Both the position numbers and the translations under genes were made by a program. From Mycobacterium paragordonae (GTDB taxonomy: Bacteria; Actinomycetota; Actinomycetes; Mycobacteriales; Mycobacteriaceae), in assembly GCF_003614435.1 (NCBI RefSeq), contig NZ_CP025546.1, forward strand, positions 2,294,001-2,358,000: a stretch of DNA of 64,000 bases, given 5' to 3'. Below are positions 25,351 through 33,762 of the stretch, one piece after another. Positions within the stretch are counted from its first letter, which is position 1. Each line of letters opens with the position of its first letter. The notes under the pieces were generated by a model, which did not search any database, had not been told where the DNA came from, and worked only from the letters and a program-made list of their open reading frames with translations.

Positions 25351-26483
25351 TTCGTGGCCGACCCCACCAGCTTGGCGGCGTCACGGTGCATCCGCCCGAA
25401 GTTGTAGTAGGCGGCGCATGCCCCCTCGGGGGACACCATGCAGGTGCCGATCGGCGTCTCCGGTGTGCACGCGGTGCCGAAAACCTTGCATTCCCAGGGC
25501 TTGAGGACGCCCTTGAGCACCTCCCCGCACTGGCACGCCTTGGGGTCGGCGACCCGCACACCGGGCATCGAGAAGCGTTGTTCGGCATCGAAATCCGCGA
25601 AGTCATCATGCAGGCGCAGCGCGCTTTGCGAGATGAACCCCAGCCCGCGCCATTCGAAATGCGGGCGCAACGCGAAGACGCTGCCCATCAGCGCCAGCGC
25701 GGCGGGGTTGCCGTTCTCCGGCACCACCCGCTTGTACTGGTTTTCCACCTCGCACCGGCCCTCGCGGATCTGCCGCAGCAGCATAGCGACCGACGCGAGG
25801 ATGTCCAACGGCTCAAAACCCGCCACCACCAACGGCTTTCGATAGACGTCCGGGACGAACCGGTAGGGCCGGTTGCCCACCACTGTCGACACATGGCCGG
25901 GGCCGATGAACCCGGACAGCCGCAGGTCCGGCGATTCCAGAATCGCCTTGATCGGCGGCACGATCGTGACGTGGTTGCAGAACACGCTGAAATTGGACAA
26001 TTGCAGCTCGCGGGCGCGCACCAGCGTGACCGCGGTGGACGGAGCGGTGGTTTCGAACCCGATCGCGAAGAACACCACCTGCCGGTCGGGATTGTCGAGC
26101 GCGATTTTCAGCGCGTCCAGAGGGGAGTAGACGAAACGCACGTCGGCGCCACGCGCCTTCGCGTCCAACAGGCTGCCCGCCGAACCGGGCACCCGCATCA
26201 TGTCGCCGAAGCAGGTGAAGATCACCCCGGGCCGGCCGGCCAGCCACATCGCGTCATCGATGCGGCCCATCGGAATCACACAGACCGGACAGCCTGGGCC
26301 GTGCACCAGTTCCACGTTGTCGGGCAACAGGTGTTCGATGCCGTGCCGGTAGATGGTGTGGGTGTGCCCGCCGCACACCTCCATGAATTTGAAGTGCTCC
26401 GGACCGGTTCCGGCGAGATGCTCGATCGCCGTCAGCAGCGTGCGGGCGGCCGCCGGATCCCGGAATTCGTCGACGAATTTCAT
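25347..26483 (-). CDS. hypD: HypD, Fe(CN)2CO cofactor assembly iron-sulfur protein
   Basis: This 378-residue protein works with HypC and HypE as the scaffold on which the Fe(CN)2CO unit of [NiFe]-hydrogenase is built. It has FMEVCGGHTHTIYRHG, VHGPGCPVCV, and the C-terminal 4Fe-4S segment with CQCGEVLKG, WECKVFGTAC and TCMVSPEGACAAYY. All the expected cysteines are present and the length is typical. It sits 8 bases downstream of hypC2 and overlaps DUF6390 by 4. Confidence 0.96.
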   Translation of the reverse strand: MKFVDEFRDPAAARTLLTAIEHLAGTGPEHFKFMEVCGGHTHTIYRHGIEHLLPDNVELVHGPGCPVCVIPMGRIDDAMWLAGRPGVIFTCFGDMMRVPGSAGSLLDAKARGADVRFVYSPLDALKIALDNPDRQVVFFAIGFETTAPSTAVTLVRARELQLSNFSVFCNHVTIVPPIKAILESPDLRLSGFIGPGHVSTVVGNRPYRFVPDVYRKPLVVAGFEPLDILASVAMLLRQIREGRCEVENQYKRVVPENGNPAALALMGSVFALRPHFEWRGLGFISQSALRLHDDFADFDAEQRFSMPGVRVADPKACQCGEVLKGVLKPWECKVFGTACTPETPIGTCMVSPEGACAAYYNFGRMHRDAAKLVGSATK

Positions 26484-26491
26484 TGCGTCTC

Positions 26492-26764
26492 CTAAACGAT
26501 CGCGGAAGAGTCGAAGGCTTCCAGCTCGGTGGTGTAGGCCTCGCCGAGTTTCTTGATGGCCGCCAGGGTCAGCAGCGCTTCGGCCTCGTCGATCTTGGCC
26601 ATCGCGAAGCCGACATGAACCAGCACCCAGTCGTCGGGCTCGGGCGGGTCACCTTCCAGCAGTCGCACGCTGATGGTGCGCTGTACACCGCTGACGTCGA
26701 CTTTGGCCAAATGGTTTGCCGGGTCGGTGATTGCGACGATCCGCCCCGGAATTCCCAGGCACAT
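26492..26764 (-). CDS. hypC: HypC-family chaperone, copy 2
   Basis: This is a 90-residue HypC/HupF protein starting MCLGIPGRI, with the essential Cys2. HypC carries iron between HypD and the hydrogenase large subunit and keeps the precursor open. It lies between hypE and hypD, the classical hypCD pairing, and GGAGAC-type sequence precedes the ATG. It differs clearly from the copy at 31575-31826, so the two may serve different steps or different partners. Confidence 0.95.
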   Translation of the reverse strand: MCLGIPGRIVAITDPANHLAKVDVSGVQRTISVRLLEGDPPEPDDWVLVHVGFAMAKIDEAEALLTLAAIKKLGEAYTTELEAFDSSAIV

Positions 26765-26782
26765 CGGTCGTCTCCTTTCTGG

Positions 26783-27895
26783 TCAGCAGATTCGGGGTAG
26801 TGGGTCGCCGACCAGCATGTCGACGATCCGGGTTCCGCCGAATCCGGTACGGAGCAGGACGCTTTCGCGTGGTTCGGTCACGATCTCCCCGACGTCGGCG
26901 GCATCGGATCCCAGCGGGTGCGAGCGCAGGGCGGCCAGACCCGCCTCGGCTTCCGCGGCCGCGACGACGGCAACGAACTTTCCTTCGTTGGCGACATACA
27001 GCGGGTCGATGCCGAGTAGTTCGCACGCTCCGTTGACCATCGGCCGCACCGGCAGGCGTTCTTCGTCGAGCACCACGCCGAGCCCGCAGGACTGCGCGAG
27101 TTCGTTGCAGACGGTGCCCACCCCGCCGCGGGTCGCGTCGCGCAGCCAGCGGGTGGACGGCGCCGCGGCCATCAAGAGTTCGACGAGTGGGCTCAGTGAC
27201 GCTGTGTCCGAGGCGATATCGGCTTCGATGGCCAGATCACCACGGGCGAGCAGAACCGCCATGCCGTGATCGCCCATCGACCCGGACAGCAGCACCCGGT
27301 CGCCGGCACGTACCGCCCCGGCCTTGAGGGTGCGGTCCGCGGGTATGACGCCGGTGCCCGTGGTGGTGATGAATACGCCGTCGGCTGCGCCGTTGGGCAC
27401 CACCTTGGTATCGCCGGTGACGATCTGCACTCCGGCATCGGCGGCCGCGGCGGCCATGTCCGCCACGATCTCTCTCAACTCGGCGATCGGGAAGCCCTCT
27501 TCGAGCACGAAGGCCGCCGAGATCCAGGACGGTACCGCGCCGGCCATCGCGAGGTCGTTACATGTGCCGTGCACGGCCAGGGTCCCGATCGAGCCACCTG
27601 GAAACCGTCTGGGCTGCACCACGAATGAGTCGGTGGACATCGCGATCCGCTCACCGCCGGGCAGCGTGAGCACCGCGCCGTCGCCGAGCGACTCGAGCAG
27701 CGGGTTGCGGAACGCGTCGAGGAACACCGCGTCCACCAGTGCCGCCGAGGCTTTGCCGCCGGCTCCGTGTGCCAGCGTGATGTGGTCGTCGAGTAGGCGG
27801 GGCCGCCGCCTGCGGAACGATTCGATGCGCTCGATCACCTGGCCCTCGGCGAATCGTGGTCCCGACGAGAGGTATTCTCCTGCAGAGTTTTTCAT
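26783..27895 (-). CDS. hypE: HypE, carbamoyl dehydratase making the cyanide ligand
   Basis: This 370-residue PurM-like ATPase dehydrates the carbamoyl group placed by HypF on its C-terminal cysteine to thiocyanate. The protein ends in PRIC, the invariant C-terminal motif. LLDDHITLAHGAGGKASAALV, STDSFVV and RDATRGGVGTVCNELA are typical PurM/HypE stretches. I chose ATG 27895, which overlaps the SIS gene stop as ATGA. The frame stays open further upstream only by overlap. Confidence 0.96.
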   Translation of the reverse strand: MKNSAGEYLSSGPRFAEGQVIERIESFRRRRPRLLDDHITLAHGAGGKASAALVDAVFLDAFRNPLLESLGDGAVLTLPGGERIAMSTDSFVVQPRRFPGGSIGTLAVHGTCNDLAMAGAVPSWISAAFVLEEGFPIAELREIVADMAAAAADAGVQIVTGDTKVVPNGAADGVFITTTGTGVIPADRTLKAGAVRAGDRVLLSGSMGDHGMAVLLARGDLAIEADIASDTASLSPLVELLMAAAPSTRWLRDATRGGVGTVCNELAQSCGLGVVLDEERLPVRPMVNGACELLGIDPLYVANEGKFVAVVAAAEAEAGLAALRSHPLGSDAADVGEIVTEPRESVLLRTGFGGTRIVDMLVGDPLPRIC

Positions 27896-28557
27896 GCCGC
27901 CCCCACCTTCTGATCGCATCTCTCCTGCACCGTCAGCCAGAGCCGATAGCCGAGTAGGGCCTGGGCCTCCTGGATGCGGTGCACGCTCTGGGACCTCACG
28001 GTGAAGCAGGCGTCCACATTCGGGTTGTTGGCGAAGGCGCCGCCGTCGTAGCCGGCGAATCCGATGGTGTAAAGGCCGCGTTGGCGGGCCTCGGTGAGCG
28101 CGGTGAGCAGGTTCGGCGAATTGCCGCTGGTGGACATGGCAACCGCGATGTCGCCGGACTTGGCGCGGGCGATCAGCTGACGGGCGAAGACCAACTCGAA
28201 TCCGACGTCGTTGCCCAGGGCGGTGACGATCGCCTGGTCGGTGGCCAAAGACCATGCGGGCAATGGGTTTCCGGCCGGGGGACGGGCGAACAACCCGGCC
28301 AGCGTGGTGCAGTCGGTGCTGCTGCCGCCGTTGCCGAAGGTGAACATCCGCCCGCCTGCGTTGAACCGGCGGGCCAGTTCGGTTGCGGCCCGGTTCAGCA
28401 GGTCGGCATTGGCGGCGAGCGTGGCGCGCCGCACCGCGAGGCTCTCGGCCGCCTTGGCCTGCGCGGACGCGGCCAGGTCCGCCAGCAGCGAATCGGGGTC
28501 GTCTTCCTGCGCGTCGATGAACGGGTACAGGAAGTTGGTGGGCTCCTGGCGTGTCAT
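27892..28557 (-). CDS. SIS-domain protein, GmhA-like (hydrogenase-associated)
   Basis: This 221-residue protein has a full phosphosugar isomerase (SIS) fold. FTFGNGGSSTDCTTL and MSTSGNSPNLLTAL are the two phosphate-binding Ser/Gly loops, and TVRSQSVHRIQEAQALLGYRLW is a C-terminal GmhA-like helix. Sedoheptulose-7-phosphate isomerase activity would normally be assigned, but no heptose biosynthesis genes are near. It overlaps hypE and the SIS-HypC gene by 4 bases each. Conservation inside a hyp operon suggests a maturation role, perhaps in handling a phosphorylated metabolite; this is inference. Confidence 0.82.
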   Translation of the reverse strand: MTRQEPTNFLYPFIDAQEDDPDSLLADLAASAQAKAAESLAVRRATLAANADLLNRAATELARRFNAGGRMFTFGNGGSSTDCTTLAGLFARPPAGNPLPAWSLATDQAIVTALGNDVGFELVFARQLIARAKSGDIAVAMSTSGNSPNLLTALTEARQRGLYTIGFAGYDGGAFANNPNVDACFTVRSQSVHRIQEAQALLGYRLWLTVQERCDQKVGAA

Positions 28558-29267
28558 GAGGCCTCCTGACCGGCGCGCGAGATCGCCGTTCCCGCGTGCA
28601 CGAGCACCAGGTCCCCGGCGGCGACCGGCCCTATCAGGGTCGTCACCACGGTCTCGGTGCCCTGCGCGGTACGCACGGTGGCTCGTTCGGTGTCCTGTGC
28701 GGTGAGCACTTCACCGAGTCGGCCCTCGTCGCTGCACGTGACGCAAACCTCCTCGGCGGCTGATGTTTTCAACAGGCCGGGGTGTTCGAAACACACGTGC
28801 GTCAGTTCCCAGAGCAGGTGGTAGAACAGGACGAAGCCGCCGGTCGCGGGCACCCTCGGATCGGGATCGTCCAGCCACAGCACATGGTCGGCGGCGCCGG
28901 GTTCGGGCCGGACGCCGCTGCCGATCCAGATCGTGGTGGCACCCCAGGCCGGGCAGCGCTGCATCACCGATCGCACGTCCGGATCCCCGGCGCCGGCCAC
29001 CGCGATCACCAGGTCGCCGGGGCGTACCGAAACCCGGACCTGATCCACCAGGTCGGGCCCGGTCAGCGCGACCGCCGGCAGCGCCCGTTTGCCCACGATC
29101 ACCGGGTGCACGAATTCGACCGCGATGTGCCTGGCATGCGGTTCCCACGACGGCGCGATCGACCACATGGTGGCGCCCGCCGCGAACCGCCTGGCCGCGG
29201 TGAAGGCGGCTCCCGCCAGATCAGCAGCCAGATCGGCGCCGAGTTCGCGATCCATGACCGTGTTCAT
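28554..29267 (-). CDS. SIS-like domain fused to a HypC-like domain
   Basis: This is a 237-residue fusion. Residues 1-170 resemble a degenerate SIS domain (GDLVIAVAGAGDPDVRSVMQ, TTIWIGSG, HVLWLDDPD), lacking the clear Ser/Thr phosphate loop of its neighbour. Residues about 173-231 read like HypC (EVCVTCSDEGRLGEVLTAQ, then LIGPVAAGDLVLVHAGTAIS). The HypC part is internal, so the usual N-terminal Met-Cys is replaced by C175-x-x-C178. It overlaps hypF and the second SIS gene by 4 bases each. It may dock a sugar-phosphate-type domain on the HypD/HypE complex. Function unproven. Confidence 0.78.
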   Translation of the reverse strand: MNTVMDRELGADLAADLAGAAFTAARRFAAGATMWSIAPSWEPHARHIAVEFVHPVIVGKRALPAVALTGPDLVDQVRVSVRPGDLVIAVAGAGDPDVRSVMQRCPAWGATTIWIGSGVRPEPGAADHVLWLDDPDPRVPATGGFVLFYHLLWELTHVCFEHPGLLKTSAAEEVCVTCSDEGRLGEVLTAQDTERATVRTAQGTETVVTTLIGPVAAGDLVLVHAGTAISRAGQEAS

Positions 29268-31573
29268 CGGTGTTCCTCCTCCCGCGCGATCAGCAGCGAG
29301 ACCGCGGCCTGGCCCAGCGCCAGCCCGCCGTCATTCGGCGGCACCAGGCGATGGGTCAGCACCTCGAAATCTCTGTCGTGCAGCCGATTAAGGCACTGTT
29401 CCAGCAACAGCACGTTCTGGAACACACCGCCGGTGAGGCCGACCAACCGGGTCGCCCCCGCCACCCGGGCGACCACGTCGGCGACGGCATCGGCCACCGC
29501 GAGGTGAAAGCCCGCGGCCAGCGCCGCCGGTGGCACCCCGTCGCGCAGCGCCGCCACCATCGCTCGCACCATCGGAGCCGGGTCGATCACTGCGTCCGCG
29601 CCTATCGCGAAGTGCAGCGGTTCGGGGGCCGGTGCCGTCTGCGCCAGTGCCTCGAGTTCGATGGCGGCCTGTCCCTCGTAGTCGATCCGGTGCCGCACCC
29701 CCAGCAACGAGGCGACCGCGTCGAACAGCCGGCCCATGCTCGAGCACGGAACACAGGCCGTACCACGATCCAGAAGCGAAAGCACGAAACGCAATTCATC
29801 GGCCGGGGCGGTAATCACCGGGGCCAGATCGGCATCCCAGCCGACACCGGCCTGCCGGAGCTGGGACAGCGCCATCCGCCACGGATTGCGCACCGCCGCG
29901 TCGCCGCCGGGCAGCGGCACCGGACGCAGGTGCCCGGCCCGCCGGAACCGGTGACTGTCGTGGCCCAGGGTGAGAATCTCACCGCCCCAGATCGTTTCGT
30001 CGCATCCGTAGCCTGTGCCGTCGAAGGCCAGGCCGATGATCGGCTCGCCGAGTCGCCCGTGCTCGGCCAGCAGCGAGACTACATGTGCGTGGTGGTGCTG
30101 GACCAGGTCCACCGGCCGGCCCTGCTGGTGGCGCTCGGCCCAGGCGCGAGTGTGGTAGCCGGGGTGCAGATCGGCGGCCAGTCGTGCCGGGCGGCCACGA
30201 ATCTCGCTGAGCTGGCCCACCGCCCGCTCGAAGGCCCGCAAGGTCTCATAGCCGCCCATGTCGCCGATGTGCCCGGACAGGTAGGCGCGGGAACCGTCGG
30301 TGAGACAGCAGGTGTTCTTCAGTTCTCCGCCCACGGCCAGCACCAGGGGCCCGTCGATCCCGAGCGCGACGGGCAGCGGTGCATAGCCGCGCGAACGCCG
30401 GATGGGTAGTTCGCCGCCCTTTCGCATGCGCACCACCGAGTCGTCGCAGGGCACGTGAATGGGCCGGTCGTGGTCGAGGACGGCGTCGCACAACGCTGGA
30501 AGTCGCCGCGCGGCATCCTCTTCGGTGAAACAGATGGGTTCCTCGGACCGGTTGGCGCTGGTCAGCACCAACGAGTCGAGCGGCCCGTCGAGCAGTAGAT
30601 GATGAACGGGGGAGTAGGGCAACATCAGGCCGATCAGCGGGCTGCCCGGCGCGACCGCGTCGCACACCGGTGCGTCAGGTCTGCGACGCAGCAACACGAT
30701 CGGCCGCGCCGAGCCGGTCAATACCGCGGCCTCGGTCTCGTCGACGAACGCGTAGCGCCGTGCCACCGCCAGATCGCGCACCAGGACGGCAAAAGGTTTG
30801 CTGCCGCGAGACTTTCGCACCCGCAACACGCGGACCACCGATTCCTCGTCCACGACGCACGCCAGGTGGTAGCCGCCGATGCCCTTGACGGCGACCACGG
30901 CGCCCGATGCCAGTGCATCCCGGGCCGCCGTTACAGCCGCTTCGGCACCCGCGGTGCGCCCGGCGGGCGAGTCGAACCACAGCGACGGCCCGCAGTCCGG
31001 ACAGGCGATGGGCTGGGCGTGGAACCGGCGGTCAGCGGGATCGTGGTACTCGGCGGCACACCGTTCGCACATGGCGAATCCCGACATGGTGGTGGCCGGG
31101 CGGTCATAGGGCAGCGACCGGATGATGGTGAAGCGCGGACCGCAGTTGGTGCAGGTGACGAACGGGTGCCGGTAGCGGCGGTTGTGCGGGTCAAACAGTT
31201 CGGCCCGGCAGTCGTCGCACATCGCGATATCGGGGGGGATCGGGGTGGCGGGGCCGCTCACGGCCCGGCTGGCGACGATGCGGAACCCGGGCGCGTCGCT
31301 GTCCCGGAATCCCACCTCGGTCACCGCAACCGAACTGATCAGGGCCAGCGGAGGCGCTTGATGCCGCAACCGGTGAGCGAATTCGTCCAGCCGATCACGT
31401 TCGCCCTGCACCTCGAGAAACACCGCACCCGAATCGTTTCCGACAAATCCCGTCAAACCGAGGTCGTTCGCGAGGCGGTGCACGAACGGACGGAAGCCGA
31501 CCCCCTGAACCACCCCGGTCACCGTGATGCGTCGCCGAACATCGTCGGACCGGGTCAGGGGAGCGGCCGTCAC
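29264..31573 (-). CDS. hypF: HypF, carbamoyltransferase for hydrogenase maturation
   Basis: This 769-residue protein uses carbamoyl phosphate and ATP to carbamoylate the C-terminal Cys of HypE. Domains in order: acylphosphatase (about 14-100, VQGVGFRPFVHRLA); double zinc finger (about 118-200, CDDCRAELFDP, CTNCGPRFT, CERCAAEYHDP, CPDCGPSL); YrdC-like (about 215-390, KGIGGYHLAC, KSRGSKPFAVLV); and Kae1-like (about 400-769, VQHHHAHVVSLLAEHG, GLAFDGTGYG, LTGGVFQNVLL). All four are complete. It starts at GTG 31573, one base after the hypC1 stop. Confidence 0.96.
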   Translation of the reverse strand: MTAAPLTRSDDVRRRITVTGVVQGVGFRPFVHRLANDLGLTGFVGNDSGAVFLEVQGERDRLDEFAHRLRHQAPPLALISSVAVTEVGFRDSDAPGFRIVASRAVSGPATPIPPDIAMCDDCRAELFDPHNRRYRHPFVTCTNCGPRFTIIRSLPYDRPATTMSGFAMCERCAAEYHDPADRRFHAQPIACPDCGPSLWFDSPAGRTAGAEAAVTAARDALASGAVVAVKGIGGYHLACVVDEESVVRVLRVRKSRGSKPFAVLVRDLAVARRYAFVDETEAAVLTGSARPIVLLRRRPDAPVCDAVAPGSPLIGLMLPYSPVHHLLLDGPLDSLVLTSANRSEEPICFTEEDAARRLPALCDAVLDHDRPIHVPCDDSVVRMRKGGELPIRRSRGYAPLPVALGIDGPLVLAVGGELKNTCCLTDGSRAYLSGHIGDMGGYETLRAFERAVGQLSEIRGRPARLAADLHPGYHTRAWAERHQQGRPVDLVQHHHAHVVSLLAEHGRLGEPIIGLAFDGTGYGCDETIWGGEILTLGHDSHRFRRAGHLRPVPLPGGDAAVRNPWRMALSQLRQAGVGWDADLAPVITAPADELRFVLSLLDRGTACVPCSSMGRLFDAVASLLGVRHRIDYEGQAAIELEALAQTAPAPEPLHFAIGADAVIDPAPMVRAMVAALRDGVPPAALAAGFHLAVADAVADVVARVAGATRLVGLTGGVFQNVLLLEQCLNRLHDRDFEVLTHRLVPPNDGGLALGQAAVSLLIAREEEHR

Positions 31574-31574
31574 C

Positions 31575-31826
31575 TCAGCTGCCCTCCGGACTGGGGCCCC
31601 GGCCCATCAGCTCCAGGCCGGCCAGTGCCTGCTCGGCGCCGGCGCGGTCGGTCTTCTCCACGGCGAAGCCCATGTGAATGATCACCCAGTCGCCCGGCTC
31701 GAAGGTCTCCTCGGGCAGCATCCCGATGTTGACCCGGCGCTGGTCCCCGGCGACTTCGACCAGCGCGAGCTGCCCCTCATATCCCTCCAGCGTCCTGATC
31801 ACCTGGCCAGGAATCCCGAGACACAT
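31575..31826 (-). CDS. hypC: HypC-family chaperone, copy 1
   Basis: This is an 83-residue HypC/HupF protein beginning MCLGIPGQV; I start at ATG 31826 because Cys2 must follow the initiator Met. An in-frame GTG two codons upstream would mask it. It has the usual WVIIHMGFAVEKTD core. Its ATG shares one base with the protease stop (TGATG), pairing it with the large-subunit protease. It may be the large-subunit-specific chaperone, while copy 2 works with HypD; that division is inference. Confidence 0.95.
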   Translation of the reverse strand: MCLGIPGQVIRTLEGYEGQLALVEVAGDQRRVNIGMLPEETFEPGDWVIIHMGFAVEKTDRAGAEQALAGLELMGRGPSPEGS

Positions 31827-32329
31827 CAGCACTCCTGTTCTGCCGGGGCCGAAGACAGCAGGGCGGCAACGAGTCTCTGCACCGCGCCGACCGCGCGGGG
31901 CACGGCGGCGGCGACCGGTTCGCTCAGTCCGAGGTGCTCCTCGACACTGCCGGCCTCACAACCGACGATCACGGTGTACGGCGGGTTGCCACCCAACGCC
32001 CGCAAGCTCGCGAACACCGTCTGCGGATCCATGCTGTGCGCATCCAAACCCGTTGCATGGCAGTCGCTGTCATGGTCAGCTTGGAATACGTGCAACGTTC
32101 CCGGGGCGCCGCGGCTGGGGATGGCGTCGACCAGGACCAGCGTGTCCCACTCCTCGAGCAGGTCGTACGCCAGATGCATACCGCCGATCCCGTAGTCGAC
32201 AACACGCACGTCGTCGCACCCGATCTCGGTGCCCGCCGCTACGACAAGCTGACGTGCCACCTCGGACCCGAAACCGTCGTCGCCGAGGAAGATGTTCCCG
32301 ATGCCGGCTACCAGGATGCGCGCTGTCAT
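31826..32329 (-). CDS. Hydrogenase maturation protease (HyaD/HupD family)
   Basis: This 167-residue endopeptidase removes the C-terminal tail of the hydrogenase large subunit after nickel insertion. The N-terminal motif is ILVAGIGNIFLGDDGFG. Nickel-contacting acidic residues are D18 (Glu in classical HybD) and the Asp of VLVDAIPSRGAPGT, with a His in GLDAHSMDPQTV. Its substrate here is HhyL, whose predicted tail is 22 residues after H577. It lies directly upstream of hypC1. Confidence 0.93.
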   Translation of the reverse strand: MTARILVAGIGNIFLGDDGFGSEVARQLVVAAGTEIGCDDVRVVDYGIGGMHLAYDLLEEWDTLVLVDAIPSRGAPGTLHVFQADHDSDCHATGLDAHSMDPQTVFASLRALGGNPPYTVIVGCEAGSVEEHLGLSEPVAAAVPRAVGAVQRLVAALLSSAPAEQEC

Positions 32330-32338
32330 AGGCCGGAC

Positions 32339-32458
32339 CTACATTCGCCGTAACCGCAGATAGCGCTTGGCATCCGGTAGGGAAGCCAGGCCCAGCCCCA
32401 CCGCGGCAGCGACGACCAGCGCGATCAGCGCGAGGAATATCCAACCTAAGACGTCCAT
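32339..32458 (-). CDS. 39-aa single-helix membrane miniprotein (DUF6893-like)
   Basis: This very short gene encodes one transmembrane helix (residues about 5-27, GWIFLALIALVVAAAVGLGLA) and a basic tail (AKRYLRLRRM), so the C-terminus should face the cytoplasm. A good AAAGGAA Shine-Dalgarno precedes ATG 32458. I match it from memory to the DUF6893 small-protein family. It lies between the 438-aa gene (13-base overlap) and the protease. It could anchor the hydrogenase or its electron carrier to the membrane; that is inference. Confidence 0.8.
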   Translation of the reverse strand: MDVLGWIFLALIALVVAAAVGLGLASLPDAKRYLRLRRM

Positions 32459-33762
32459 GACGGGTTCCTTTCGGTGAGGGGTTCGATTTCGTCGGGGGAG
32501 AAGTACAGGTAGCGGCCGTACCACTCGTGCAGGTCTGCCGCCGGGTCGTCCTCGACCACTACCGCCACGTGTGTGTTGCCCTCGACGTCCTCGTGCACCG
32601 ACGTGACGCGGGCGGTCTTGCCGGCCACGAAGATGTCCTGTGCGTCGGCGTTGCGCCGCGGGCGGAGTACCACCCTGCTGCCGCGGGCGACCCGCACTCC
32701 CTGAACCAGGACTGCATCGACGTCGGGGCTAACCGCGTTGTCGGCCAATGGATCCCACCAGTCGACGCCATCGGGTATCTCCGGAATGAGCCCGGCGGCG
32801 CGGTGCGGGTCGCGCAGCACACCGTGCAGGCGACCCATGTCCTCGGCCGACATCGCGTCACACTCGTCGATGATCCGTGCCGCCCGCGGATCGGTGGCCC
32901 GGGCCTGAGCTTTCTCCTCGTCGGTCATCGTCATCACGCGCAGCGTGAGTATCTCGTCGATCTCCGTGCAGTCGTACAGGGCGGTGCTGCTCTGCGCGGC
33001 CACTTCGGGGTGGTCGTAGAGGATGATCGGCGAGACCAGCAGCATGTCGTGTGCGCCCGGCGGTCCGGCCAGCACCGGGAAACACCGGTGCTGGGCACAC
33101 CGTGACGCCGCGCCGGCCGCCGCGGCCGGCGGCTCCAGCAGTGAAACGAATTCACCACCAACGACTTCGGCGATCAGATGGGTGCCGATCATCGAGCGGG
33201 CCAGCGCATCGTCCTTGTGGGTGGCCGCCGCCCCGGTGTTGGCCAGGTGGACGGAAACTCTCAGCAGCTCACCATCAGGCTCGGTACGCACCACGAGCCG
33301 GCCCCGCACCTCGTACCGTTCGCGAACCAATCGGCCACCCTCGACGGCCTCGATATCGGTTGCGGGCGCCGCTGATACGGGCAGCGTCCACGGCGCATCG
33401 ACCAACGGCAGCGGCCCGAACGAGGTTTCGCATTCCACCGCTTCGTCCCAGGTCAGCCAGGACCCGGCCGGGGTGCTCAGCGCGTCGACCGCCTCGAAGC
33501 CGCCGGCTACCGCGCGTTGTGCCTGGCGGCGCTGCAGTTGCAGAAAACGCACCACCAGGGTGATCGCATCCGCCGAGCGGACCAGGAACTGCGCCGCCAG
33601 CGCGTCGTCTTCGCCGAGTCCGGCCGCGGCCGCCCCCGGCGGCCCGAGTACGCCGAATTGCCAGCGGGATTGATTCTTGCTCGACGTGCCGCGGTAGGGG
33701 TAGAGCAGGTAGCCCTCGTAGAGCACCGCGTCGGCGACCGCGCGGGCCCGGTCCCAACTCAT
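32446..33762 (-). CDS. Unknown 438-aa hydrogenase-cluster protein
   Basis: I do not recognise a family. The protein starts MSWDRARAVADAVLYEGYLLYPYRG and has a Cys-containing centre (SRCAQHRCFPVLAGPP, IDECDAMSAED). The C-terminal region of about 100 residues looks beta-rich (RGSRVVLRPRRNADAQDIFV, TRVAVVVEDDPAADLHEWYG-like). There is no signal peptide or membrane helix. ATG 33762 overlaps the DUF6084 stop as ATGA; the longer frame to 33888 is overlap. It belongs to a block with DUF5947 and DUF6084, so a shared task in assembly or electron transfer is likely. Confidence 0.75.
   Translation of the reverse strand: MSWDRARAVADAVLYEGYLLYPYRGTSSKNQSRWQFGVLGPPGAAAAGLGEDDALAAQFLVRSADAITLVVRFLQLQRRQAQRAVAGGFEAVDALSTPAGSWLTWDEAVECETSFGPLPLVDAPWTLPVSAAPATDIEAVEGGRLVRERYEVRGRLVVRTEPDGELLRVSVHLANTGAAATHKDDALARSMIGTHLIAEVVGGEFVSLLEPPAAAAGAASRCAQHRCFPVLAGPPGAHDMLLVSPIILYDHPEVAAQSSTALYDCTEIDEILTLRVMTMTDEEKAQARATDPRAARIIDECDAMSAEDMGRLHGVLRDPHRAAGLIPEIPDGVDWWDPLADNAVSPDVDAVLVQGVRVARGSRVVLRPRRNADAQDIFVAGKTARVTSVHEDVEGNTHVAVVVEDDPAADLHEWYGRYLYFSPDEIEPLTERNPSWTS

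Noticed and set aside
23635..25407. 590-codon plus-strand open frame across the phosphatase and DUF6390 genes
   Set aside because: It is antisense to two coupled genes with clear motifs and lacks any domain of its own.
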